DNA of 42,751 nucleotides from Patescibacteria group bacterium (GTDB lineage Bacteria > Patescibacteriota > Patescibacteriia > Buchananbacterales > GWA2-38-13): NCBI GenBank assembly GCA_028712155.1, contig JAQTQO010000009.1, positions 1 to 42,751 on the forward strand. The letters run 5' to 3'. The notes below the pieces were generated by a model. It made no database searches. It was given only the letters and a program-made list of their open reading frames with translations, and was not told the DNA's origin. The first letter of the stretch is position 1. Every line of letters begins with the position of its first letter. The position numbers were made by a program, and so were the translations under genes. Shown here piece by piece: positions 17,329-24,963 of the stretch.

Positions 17329-17354
17329 AATAATTCGACTCGCATAGAATTATT
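17329..17354. promoter_or_regulatory. Inverted repeat in the leader of the RraA-like gene
   Basis: AATAATTC (17329-17336) and GAATTATT (17347-17354) form a perfect 8-bp dyad with a 10-nt spacer. It could be an operator or an RNA hairpin. Confidence 0.35.
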
Positions 17355-17463
17355 CAAGTCAACCTCTATGGTACCATTGGCACATCCGAAACCCGTTCGG
17401 CACTCCAGGAGAAAATCGGCAAACGCCCGTGTTCTCGTTGCTGGGAAAGTGCCTCATGTCATT

Positions 17464-18156
17464 ATGAAAACCACCGCACCCACTGCGCATTTCCAACGTA
17501 TTGTGACTCGCATTCGCCGTCCGAGCAAGGAAATCATTAGGGCGATTTCTGAATGTGATTCCGCGTTCCTCTCTGATTTTATGGGAAAACGCAATGTCAT
17601 GACCAGTCGCATCAAGCCACTATCGCCAACCATGACATTTTGCGGTTCTGCCCTCACCTGCCTCAGTTACGAGCGCCTGGTCCGAAGGATGGCGATCAAT
17701 CTGGCCCAACCCGGGGACGTATTAATCCTTGCGGCCGGTGGTTCCATGGAGCGATCCTGTTTTGGAGGGACGACGGCGAAGCAAATGGCCATGAAAGGAA
17801 TGGTTGGAATTGTCATTGATGGGTCGACGCGTGATGCGGCAGAGATTATGGAAATCGGATTCCCCACGTTCGTCCGCGGGGTCACGCCGATCAATTATCA
17901 CTATCCTTCCGATGCGGTTCGCCAGGGTGGTGTCAATGTTCCGGTCATTTGCGGCGGCGTCCTTGTGTTCCCTGGCGACGTGGTGAAAGGCGATGCCGAT
18001 GGAGTAGTGGTGATCCCAAAAAAGTTTGCAGAAAAATACGGCAAGGAAGCGCGCCTCGCCTACCGAGAGAAGAAAAGGAATCGCGCCCAACAGAAGCAAT
18101 TTACCCCCTTTCCCGTTAAGGATGAACTCAAGGAGCTTGGCTACCGCTTCGAATGA
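17464..18156 (+). CDS. RraA-family protein (4-hydroxy-4-methyl-2-oxoglutarate aldolase-like)
   Basis: 231 aa from ATG 17464. An in-frame ATG at 17368 would add 32 residues that do not look like the family. The RraA/HMG-aldolase core is clear: PGDVLILAAGG, then the GMVGIVIDGSTRD signature with the Arg-Asp pair that binds oxaloacetate or metal, and DADGVVVIP. Family members cleave HMG or carboxy-hydroxyadipate-type 2-oxoacids, decarboxylate oxaloacetate, or (E. coli RraA) inhibit RNase E; which applies here cannot be told. The stop overlaps the start of the methyltransferase (ATGA), so the two are probably translationally coupled. Confidence 0.85.
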   Translation: MKTTAPTAHFQRIVTRIRRPSKEIIRAISECDSAFLSDFMGKRNVMTSRIKPLSPTMTFCGSALTCLSYERLVRRMAINLAQPGDVLILAAGGSMERSCFGGTTAKQMAMKGMVGIVIDGSTRDAAEIMEIGFPTFVRGVTPINYHYPSDAVRQGGVNVPVICGGVLVFPGDVVKGDADGVVVIPKKFAEKYGKEARLAYREKKRNRAQQKQFTPFPVKDELKELGYRFE

Positions 18157-18971
18157 GTATGCCGTCCAGCGCCGATTCATCAAAAAATTCCACCGGCCGC
18201 TTTACGGCGAAAGCCGGTGCGTACCATCAACATCGGCCGGGGTATCCTCCGGCAAGCATTGCACTGATCGCGGAGACCTTTCAGTTGTCGAACCGGTCCG
18301 TCATCGCCGATATTGGGTCCGGCACGGGAATTTCCAGTGCGCCATTCCTGACCATCGGTGCGACGGTGTTGGGTGTTGAACCGAACCAGGACATGCGAGC
18401 GATTGCGGAGCAAGAATTTGCAGGTTTAGCAAATTTTCGGAGCGTGAATGGGGCTGCTGAAGCTACCACGCTTTCCGCCAACTCGGTTGACCTGGTATTA
18501 GTGGCGCAAGCGTTGCATTGGTTCGATCTCCAGCAGGCAAGACAGGAGTTCAGACGCATTTTAAAAAAGACCGGCGGGGTTGCCGTTCTATGGAATGAGC
18601 GTCGGTCCCATGGTTCGCCATTTTCCGATGACTTGGAAGTGCTCCTGAAGCGCTATGCGGAACTTGCCCGCTATATACCATATCAGAACGTTGCGGCTTC
18701 GCCTGCCAAGAAATCTGCGACGAAAATAAATCCAGCCGTTCTCGCAACATTCTTCGATGGCGGCGTTCAGGGTTACCTAAGTTACGAGAATTTTCAACTG
18801 CTCGATTTCCCTCATTTCGTCGGTCGGATGGCCTCGTATTCCTATCTTCCCAATCCGGAGAATTCTAACTATCCGACACTCGTGGCAGATTTACAAAAGC
18901 TGTTCGACACATATCAACAAAACGGAAAAGTTCGTATCGACTACGATACCCGCGTGTACTGGGGACGGTAG
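18153..18971 (+). CDS. Class I SAM-dependent methyltransferase
   Basis: 272 aa. Motif I (ADIGSGTG, about residues 50-57) and the following acidic-loop region (GVEPN) form the SAM site, and VLVAQALHWFD is the post-III segment typical of Methyltransf_11. The N-terminal AGAYHQHRPGYP is shared with trans-aconitate-methyltransferase-like enzymes, but the substrate is unknown. The ATG overlaps the RraA stop codon, so the pair forms one operon. A weak hairpin (18980-19000) follows. Confidence 0.88.
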   Translation: MSMPSSADSSKNSTGRFTAKAGAYHQHRPGYPPASIALIAETFQLSNRSVIADIGSGTGISSAPFLTIGATVLGVEPNQDMRAIAEQEFAGLANFRSVNGAAEATTLSANSVDLVLVAQALHWFDLQQARQEFRRILKKTGGVAVLWNERRSHGSPFSDDLEVLLKRYAELARYIPYQNVAASPAKKSATKINPAVLATFFDGGVQGYLSYENFQLLDFPHFVGRMASYSYLPNPENSNYPTLVADLQKLFDTYQQNGKVRIDYDTRVYWGR

Positions 18972-19039
18972 TGGGTAGTAGGTCCCGAGCGTGCGGACCT
19001 TTGACAATATTCCGTTAACCATTAACCAGGAGGTTTATC

Positions 19040-19825
19040 GTGTCCATTGCAACCGCTCCTCGACCACCGAACGTATTTGCGATCGGAAAAAATATCGGAT
19101 ACGGGGTAAAAAAGGCAGTCCTTCCATGCGCCGGATACTCGGAGCGTCTCCGGAGGCTTTCTCCCACGGGAACAACAAAACTTTTGTTGCCGTTGCACGG
19201 ACATCCGCTCATTGGATATATTCTGAACGAGCTGCGTGCTCTCGGGATCAGTGATATTGCCTGCGTTGTTTCTTCTGAAGACCGCATATTGCCGCAGGTT
19301 GTAGGCGATGGATCGCAGTTCGGCGTCCGCTGCCGTTTTCTCGTTCAACCGGAACACAATGGTCCCGGCGGGGCACTTCTCGCAGCGGCTGACTGGGTTG
19401 ATGACGAGGCGTTTGTCGTCGCTCTCCCTGATACTATCCATCTCGTTCCGTCGGCGATGGTATCGAGACGGAAAGAATCATTTTTAGCGGCGGCTTGCGC
19501 GAGCGTTGCACGCGAGGACGCTGATGTGGCATGTTGTTGCCGTATATTGTGCCCGGGTGGGTTCGAGCTGGCAGACGTGCGCATAGCCCCGGCCGCGCGG
19601 TGGGTGTTACGCCCGTCATTCTTTGAGGCTTTGGGCCGTACCGATGGGGATGCTGGAGGTGAAATTCGCATTCCGTCCGCGGCTCACAACGCTCAACAGG
19701 CAGGGCTGAGGGTACATTACCAACCCATTCATCCTTACATTCAGTCGGTCAACATTAATACGCCACGCGACTATCATCGCGTAGTAGCTCTTTTAGAGAG
19801 AGGCTACGTCCCCACTCTTCTCTAG
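19040..19825 (+). CDS. Sugar-nucleotidyltransferase-like protein
   Basis: 261 aa from GTG 19040, chosen because AGGAGG lies 6-8 nt upstream. The fold is that of glucose-1-phosphate uridylyl/thymidylyltransferases: KKAVLPCAGYSERLRRLSP then TTKLLLPLHGHPLIGYILNEL, VQPEHNGPGGALLAAADWV, VVALPDTIHL. The usual AGxGTR loop reads AGYSERL, and the catalytic-site Asp is followed by Thr, so activity or nucleotide preference may differ. It would normally supply an activated sugar for glycan synthesis, consistent with the glycosyltransferases further right. An intrinsic terminator starts 21 nt after the stop. Confidence 0.75.
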   Translation: MSIATAPRPPNVFAIGKNIGYGVKKAVLPCAGYSERLRRLSPTGTTKLLLPLHGHPLIGYILNELRALGISDIACVVSSEDRILPQVVGDGSQFGVRCRFLVQPEHNGPGGALLAAADWVDDEAFVVALPDTIHLVPSAMVSRRKESFLAAACASVAREDADVACCCRILCPGGFELADVRIAPAARWVLRPSFFEALGRTDGDAGGEIRIPSAAHNAQQAGLRVHYQPIHPYIQSVNINTPRDYHRVVALLERGYVPTLL

Positions 19826-19828
19826 GGC

Positions 19829-20239
19829 TCAAGGAGAACGCTTATCCTCTCGCATGCGTGCGGGAGGTTTTTTTTGCCATCGCGCAAGCGCTGCGCGGTG
19901 GTGGGGGATCATCGCCAGGCGCAATGCTTCTGCAGAAGGCCACCAGACAATTCCTGCCCCTTCCCTTACGGATAATTCTGCCCCGTCGTACGGCGCTTCG
20001 AAGTAGAATTTCGTTCCATCCTGAGGCCGATCCACCTTCCAGAGCAGTTTCGCTCGGCTGACTTTGTAGTTCAACTCCTCCTGGGCTTCGCGCTGGAGCG
20101 CCTGCTCCGGAGATTCCCCCGGCTTGATCGCCCCGCTGATGAGCCCCCAAAGGTTTGGGTACTTCGGGGCGTGCTCGTCACGCCGTTGCAAGAGGATTTT
20201 ATTGTCCTTGGTTAGGATAAGCACTACCGCATCTGCCAT
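19829..20239 (-). CDS. Nudix hydrolase
   Basis: 136 aa. The Nudix box is GAIKPGE, seven residues, then REAQEEL (about residues 36-56), matching GX5EX7REUXEE; the usual Gly after the second Glu pair is Asn. Family members hydrolyse nucleoside diphosphates linked to another group (for example oxidised dNTPs or NDP-sugars). The substrate is not predictable. The gene converges on the nucleotidyltransferase with only 3 nt between stops, and its last codons carry that gene's terminator. Confidence 0.88.
   Translation of the reverse strand: MADAVVLILTKDNKILLQRRDEHAPKYPNLWGLISGAIKPGESPEQALQREAQEELNYKVSRAKLLWKVDRPQDGTKFYFEAPYDGAELSVREGAGIVWWPSAEALRLAMIPHHRAALARWQKKPPARMREDKRSP
19846..19875 (+). terminator. 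Terminator inside the 3' end of the convergent Nudix gene
   Basis: CCTCTCGCA pairs with TGCGGGAGG (one G-T wobble), followed by eight T. It serves the nucleotidyltransferase but lies entirely within the coding 3' end of the Nudix gene on the other strand. Confidence 0.8.
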
Positions 20240-20396
20240 AATGTATACGAGGTCGGTTATTCATGGTAACACCCTGAGTATACCACGCACGCGACATTTG
20301 GCAGAAATCGCTTCAGTGAGAGAACGCAACCATTTTTCCTAGCCGGTCCGGTAGTTCGCTCTGCTAGATATTTTAATTTTGTGAATACAATATTTT

Positions 20397-20426
20397 TTGA
20401 CGTGTCTTGTCAGTAGGCGGTATAAT
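20397..20426 (+). promoter_or_regulatory. Near-consensus sigma70 promoter of the oxoamine synthase/kinase pair
   Basis: TTGACG (20397-20402) and a perfect TATAAT (20421-20426) are separated by 18 nt. The predicted leader is about 85 nt to the ATG at 20517. It is the strongest promoter seen in the window. Confidence 0.8.
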
Positions 20427-20516
20427 ATGGTGTAGCGAATAACTTATATTTAAACGGTTCTATTTATGTCGGACGGGCAATTGATTTTTTTGTGGTAATG
20501 TGTGGGTCCTTAATTT

Positions 20517-21719
20517 ATGAATAAGATTAAAGAAATATTGGAATACGTTGATAATCATCAACTTTATCCCGATCTTCGAATTATCCAAGGCGGAGCCGAG
20601 CCTGAAGTAATGATTGATGGGAAAAAGGTTTTAATGTTTTCTTCGAATAATTATTTAGGATTGGCTACGCATCCAAAGACGGTTAACGCTGCCGTTGAAG
20701 CCACAAAAAATTATGGGACTGGATCTGATGGGTCACGAATGCTCTCGGGCAATTTGCAAGTTCATCGAGATTTTGAATTAGCCATCGCAAAATTTAAAGG
20801 TGGACAAGATGCGATCGTTTGGCCGACGGGTTATTCTGCAAATGTAGGAGTAATTTCGGCAGTGATGAATCCGCCCGCAATTGGAGCGAAAGATTTTTTC
20901 AACAAAAAGAGTTTAATTCTGAGCGATGAGTTAAATCACGCAAGTATTATTGATGGGTGTCGTTTAAGTGGTCAGGACATTGTTGTTTATAAACATTGTG
21001 ATGTCCAGGATTTGGAACGAAAGTTGAGAAAATTCATTCGTCGCAGAAAATTAGTTGTTACCGATAGTGTTTTCAGTATGGATGGAGATATCGCCCCGTT
21101 AAATAAAATGGCGCCGCTATGTAAAAAGTATAATGCCCTCTTAATGATTGATGAGGCACATTCGACCGGCATGCTTGGCGACAGCGGTCATGGCGCTACA
21201 GAATATTTCGGTCTCAAAGCAGTAGATGATATAGATATTATTCTTGGGACCTGCAGTAAAGCGTTAGCCTCAAGTGGAGGTTTCGTAGTGGGCAGTAGTG
21301 ATCTGATACGTTATCTAAGAATTTCAAGTCGCTCATATATATTTTCTACTGCAATGACCCCCGCCGCCTCAGCCTCGTTAATTGCCGCACTTGAAGTTAT
21401 AGAAAAGGAACCCTGGATTCGAGAAAAAATGTGGCAGAATGTTGAACTTATGCGTAATGGTTTCAATAAAGTGGGGTTTAATACTTGCGGTAGTCAAACT
21501 CAAATCATTCCAATTCTGATTGGGACGGATGAAAATGCAATTATTTTTAGCAGGAAGTTGTTCAAAAAAGGAGTTTTTGGCCCATGTGTACGATGGCCGG
21601 CCGTCCCCCACGGAAAATCTAGGATTAGATTTACTGTCATGGCGACGCATACTAAAGAACAAATCGATTATTTAATAAAAAGTTGTAGAGAAATTGGTCG
21701 AGAATTAAAAATCATATAA
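20517..21719 (+). CDS. PLP-dependent alpha-oxoamine synthase (Kbl/BioF/SPT/CqsA-type)
   Basis: 400 aa, full family length. It condenses an acyl-thioester with an amino acid. Visible landmarks: SSNNYLGL near residue 42, GSDGSRMLSGN, DELNHASIIDG, PLP-contacting DEAHSTG (Asp212, His215), Schiff-base Lys248 in GTCSKALASSGG, and the C-terminal RIRFTVMATHT. Family members make 2-amino-3-oxobutyrate, KAPA for biotin, sphingoid bases, or alpha-hydroxyketone-type autoinducers (CqsA, LqsA). No biotin genes, threonine dehydrogenase or sphingolipid genes are nearby. The only partner is a sensor kinase starting 3 nt after the stop, which favours a signal-producing role (inference). Composition is AT-rich (24 G/C in the 60 bases 20581-20640), unlike the flanks, suggesting transfer. 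No clear Shine-Dalgarno sequence is seen. Confidence 0.88.
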   Translation: MNKIKEILEYVDNHQLYPDLRIIQGGAEPEVMIDGKKVLMFSSNNYLGLATHPKTVNAAVEATKNYGTGSDGSRMLSGNLQVHRDFELAIAKFKGGQDAIVWPTGYSANVGVISAVMNPPAIGAKDFFNKKSLILSDELNHASIIDGCRLSGQDIVVYKHCDVQDLERKLRKFIRRRKLVVTDSVFSMDGDIAPLNKMAPLCKKYNALLMIDEAHSTGMLGDSGHGATEYFGLKAVDDIDIILGTCSKALASSGGFVVGSSDLIRYLRISSRSYIFSTAMTPAASASLIAALEVIEKEPWIREKMWQNVELMRNGFNKVGFNTCGSQTQIIPILIGTDENAIIFSRKLFKKGVFGPCVRWPAVPHGKSRIRFTVMATHTKEQIDYLIKSCREIGRELKII

Positions 21720-21722
21720 AAA

Positions 21723-23981
21723 ATGTTGGTATTAATTATTTTGACATCTTTATTAAATTTACTATTGGGGGTAATCGTAGTAGTGAAGGGCCCCAAACGT
21801 TTTATTAACATTTTATTTGGGGTATTAGCGGCTACTACATCCTTTTGGGGTTTCAATAATTTTATGATCGGGGTTTCACAAAACCCCGTTTTTTGGTTGA
21901 AGGGTGCATACTCATGGGGTGGATTGGTAATTTCAAGCGGACTAGTTTGGGTGCTTTATCTTTGCAACAGTAAGAATATCAAATGGAAGGCCTTGGGAAT
22001 TTATATCCTTGCGGCTTTCTTTTTTATCGCTTCATACACCGATGGTTTAATTATTGGGAAAGTCGAGAAGGTGTATCTTGGCCGATTTGATGGCACAACC
22101 GGGCCACTTTTCGCGCTGTATAGTTTATTTTTCTTTCTGGTGGCACTTGTTTCTGCGCTTAGATTATTCTGGGGGGTAAGGGAATCTGAGGGCATTAAAA
22201 GATCCCAGTTATTGATAGTTGCCATCGGAGCATATTCATATCTGTTTGTTTCCGTAATGGTGAGTTTTATTTTGCCACTTTTTGGTTATCTTAAATTAAT
22301 GTCTCTCGATAGCCCATCTTCTTTATTCCTGGTAGGGTCTATCGCCTATGCCATTACCCGATATCGCTTCATGGATATTCGGGCGATCATTCTTCGTTCT
22401 TTCACGTTCAGTATCATTATATTCATAATTACCGGGTTCTTTTCCATTATTACCTCCGTCATCACATATGTCTTTGCTGAGTTGACGGATTTACAGTCCA
22501 ACATCGTATCGGGCGTTATTCTTTCTTTCCTCGTTACTGTTTTTTACCAGCCGCTGCATACCATTATCGAACGCGCAACGAATGCATTCCTGTATAAAAA
22601 ATCATATGATCCCGATGTTTTGATATCCAAAATTAACCAGATAGCTTCGTCTACGTTGGATTTCAACCATCTTTTGAAATCCATTTGCGTGACTCTCGTA
22701 GAAGCATTTCACTCCGAGAAAATCGGCGTGGTTTTATTGGATAAGAAAGAAAAGTTGTACGTAGCATACGAGAGCGGGTTTGCCCAAGGTGTGACGGTAA
22801 AGTTAACCAGAGGGAGCGAAAAAATCATGCTCGAACAATTCCGGCGTACTCCGGAGACGCTCGTTGTTGAGGAAATGAAAACGCAGTATGAGAACGGGGA
22901 AAATGTTAGCAAAGTGGTTAGTCCGAAATTGCTTACCGCGTTGCATCAAGAGGATGTAGCGGTTATCGTACCCCTTCGGTTGAAAGACAAACTTATCGGC
23001 GTGGTTGCGATCGGTACGAAAAAATCCGGTGAATTGTACGGCACCCGGGATCTGCGCGTGCTGAAACTGGTCTCAGGCCAGATTGCAGTGTCCATCGAAA
23101 ACGCGCGGCTGTACGATGAGCAAAAACGTTTTGCCATCGTGCTAAAAGATGAAGTGGAGAAGGCAACGCGCGAGTTGCGCGCCGCAAACCTTGAGCTCAA
23201 GCGGTTGGACGCGTCCAAATCCGAGTTCATTTCCATTGCCAGCCATCAACTGCGCACACCGTTGACCATCATTAAGGGGTTCATCTCCATGATTAACGAA
23301 CAGGCGTTCGGCAAAGTGCCGCCGTTGATCGGCAAGCAGCTGGCCAAAGTATATGAGGCCAATGAGCGGTTGATCGGATTGGTGGAGGACCTTCTGAATA
23401 TTTCGCGCATCGAGTCCGGCCGGCAATCCTATACGTGGCAGTCCACCGATCTTTTCAAATTGGCTTCTGAAGTTGTTGAGAACATCAAGTCGCAGGCCGA
23501 GCAGAAGGGGCTGCGGCTGATTCTCGAAAAACCCGAAGGCCGGTTCCCCAAACCGGTCGCCGACGGAGACAAGCTCCACGAGGTCATGATGAATTTTGTG
23601 GACAACGCCATTAAGTACACCGCAACCGGCGAGATCCACGTTCAAATGGCGACGACGCCGCCGGGCATGATAACCTTTGTCGTGCGGGATTCCGGCATGG
23701 GTCTGTCGCGCGATACGATTCTCAATCTTTTCAAGAAATTTTCCCGCGGTAAGGGCAGCGCGCTGGTCCACACCGAAGGCACCGGCTTGGGCCTCTACGT
23801 GGCCAAGAAAATTATTGACGTGCATGAGGGAAAAATTTGGGCCGAATCGCGGGGCGAGGGCAAGGGCAGTACGTTCGCGTTCTCCGTTCCCATTGCCGGT
23901 CCCAAGAACCGCCCGCAGCCCGTCGTGCGCAAAGTCACCATCAAAACCCCCGAGCAGCTCGCCCGTGAAGCTAAACGGTAG
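21723..23981 (+). CDS. 7TM-GAF sensor histidine kinase
   Basis: 752 aa, starting 3 nt after the oxoamine synthase stop. About seven hydrophobic segments occupy residues 1-270, a HisKA_7TM-like membrane sensor ending in the typical ITRYRFMDIRAIILRS, followed by further hydrophobic segments, a GAF domain (about 300-450), a coiled linker, HisKA with phospho-acceptor His508 in IASHQLRTPL, and HATPase_c with the N box (VDNAIKY, Asn628), DSGMGLS and GTGLGLYVAKK. All catalytic boxes look intact. There is no receiver domain, so a separate response regulator is needed; none is adjacent. The 5' half is AT-rich like the upstream gene, while the kinase core is GC-rich (37 G/C in 23521-23580), so the gene looks mosaic. 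It may sense a product of the upstream enzyme (inference). Confidence 0.9.
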   Translation: MLVLIILTSLLNLLLGVIVVVKGPKRFINILFGVLAATTSFWGFNNFMIGVSQNPVFWLKGAYSWGGLVISSGLVWVLYLCNSKNIKWKALGIYILAAFFFIASYTDGLIIGKVEKVYLGRFDGTTGPLFALYSLFFFLVALVSALRLFWGVRESEGIKRSQLLIVAIGAYSYLFVSVMVSFILPLFGYLKLMSLDSPSSLFLVGSIAYAITRYRFMDIRAIILRSFTFSIIIFIITGFFSIITSVITYVFAELTDLQSNIVSGVILSFLVTVFYQPLHTIIERATNAFLYKKSYDPDVLISKINQIASSTLDFNHLLKSICVTLVEAFHSEKIGVVLLDKKEKLYVAYESGFAQGVTVKLTRGSEKIMLEQFRRTPETLVVEEMKTQYENGENVSKVVSPKLLTALHQEDVAVIVPLRLKDKLIGVVAIGTKKSGELYGTRDLRVLKLVSGQIAVSIENARLYDEQKRFAIVLKDEVEKATRELRAANLELKRLDASKSEFISIASHQLRTPLTIIKGFISMINEQAFGKVPPLIGKQLAKVYEANERLIGLVEDLLNISRIESGRQSYTWQSTDLFKLASEVVENIKSQAEQKGLRLILEKPEGRFPKPVADGDKLHEVMMNFVDNAIKYTATGEIHVQMATTPPGMITFVVRDSGMGLSRDTILNLFKKFSRGKGSALVHTEGTGLGLYVAKKIIDVHEGKIWAESRGEGKGSTFAFSVPIAGPKNRPQPVVRKVTIKTPEQLAREAKR

Positions 23982-23998
23982 ATTTTTGTTCCCAACAT

Positions 23999-24032
23999 AA
24001 AAACCGCGGCGATCGCCGCGGTTTTTGTTGGA
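23999..24032. terminator. Bidirectional terminator
   Basis: A perfect 28-nt palindrome (23999-24026) with A-run and T-run arms sits between the stop codons of the histidine kinase and the convergent membrane protein gene, serving both. Confidence 0.9.
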
Positions 24033-24033
24033 A

Positions 24034-24876
24034 TTATCGCGTCAGCACCGAGGGATGTTGAGGAATTTCGGCAAAGCGCATTTTATCAAGCGTCGGCGCC
24101 ATCCGTTGGGCAAAATCGCAGGCGCGGGCATAATCTTGTTCCAGTTGCTGCAGGTCATTTACCTGACCCTTCACGTAGATGAGCATTTCCTGGTTGACCA
24201 GCTCAACATCGTACGGCAGTTGGCGATCGATGAGGTACGCCAAAATATCGGGTGTGAAGACTTGCAGCGCTTCGATCTCATATTCTTCCGGGGCCGTGAG
24301 ACGGTAGAATTTTTCAAACTCGGCGGGCAGCGGGAGTTTCACGCCGCCGGCCACACCGTACATATTCAGCAGGCTGTTGAGGTTGAGGTGCGGGAACTGG
24401 CCGGCAAACGTGAACTCGTACACGGTGTAATAGTAGTCACGCCGCTGCTTGCCCGACCCGGTGGCGAAGTGAAACGTGAATATCCGCATCTTGCGTCCGT
24501 CGAAGTTGCCCGTGATGACGTTGAAAATGTTTTGGCTGTGGCCCTGGTGGAACATCAAGCCGGCTTCTGCCGCCACATCGCCGTCGGCTTCGTACGACCA
24601 GCCGTTGGTCGCGGCCAGCTGCTGCCAGAATGCCTTGCGGACCTTGCGCCGGACGTATTCTACGTAGATGCTTCCACCGAGGAACGGCAGGAAGAAGAGG
24701 AAGAGCGGAAAATCGCCCGCGATGAGGCTTTTTGCGGCCAGTACGAAAACGAATATTTCCCAGCCGATTACGCCCAGTACAATCAGCCACAGCCATCCGC
24801 CCAGCTGCTCACGGATAGTCTGAAAAGTCAGACTCATGATGCTGGTATTTTGCGGCTGAGGATTTGCATCTGCCAT
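24034..24876 (-). CDS. DUF3137-like membrane protein, unknown function
   Basis: 280 aa from ATG 24876 (MADANPQPQ). The frame extends to 25110, but that extension would overlap the divergent epimerase gene and its sequence does not look coding. Two adjacent transmembrane segments (about residues 26-70: WLWLIVLGVIGWEIFVFVLAA and LFLFFLPFLGG) are followed by a soluble domain with GWSYEADGD, HSQNIFNVITGNFDGRKMRIF and a YYYTVYEFTF strand, reminiscent of DUF3137-type proteins. The function is unknown. It shares the palindromic terminator with the histidine kinase gene, which converges on it. Confidence 0.75.
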   Translation of the reverse strand: MADANPQPQNTSIMSLTFQTIREQLGGWLWLIVLGVIGWEIFVFVLAAKSLIAGDFPLFLFFLPFLGGSIYVEYVRRKVRKAFWQQLAATNGWSYEADGDVAAEAGLMFHQGHSQNIFNVITGNFDGRKMRIFTFHFATGSGKQRRDYYYTVYEFTFAGQFPHLNLNSLLNMYGVAGGVKLPLPAEFEKFYRLTAPEEYEIEALQVFTPDILAYLIDRQLPYDVELVNQEMLIYVKGQVNDLQQLEQDYARACDFAQRMAPTLDKMRFAEIPQHPSVLTR

Positions 24877-24963
24877 AAAAAATAGTGTTACCTTGTATTT
24901 ATCATCGCGCGTCGCGCGGTACTGGTCAAGTCGGCGCGGGTATGTTACAAAGAATTTACTTTT

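Larger units (their letters stand above)
17098..17463. other. Non-coding stretch with promoter and two dyads
   Basis: Between the dockerin remnant and the RraA-like gene there is a terminator, a TTGACA/TAAAGT promoter, a 14-bp palindrome and an inverted repeat, each listed separately. No further gene is seen if the downstream start at 17464 is correct. Confidence 0.5.

Noticed and set aside
20517-21719. Firm assignment of the synthase as bioF or kbl
   Set aside because: Sequence motifs are shared across the family, and no biotin or threonine-dehydrogenase genes are near, so no gene symbol is given.
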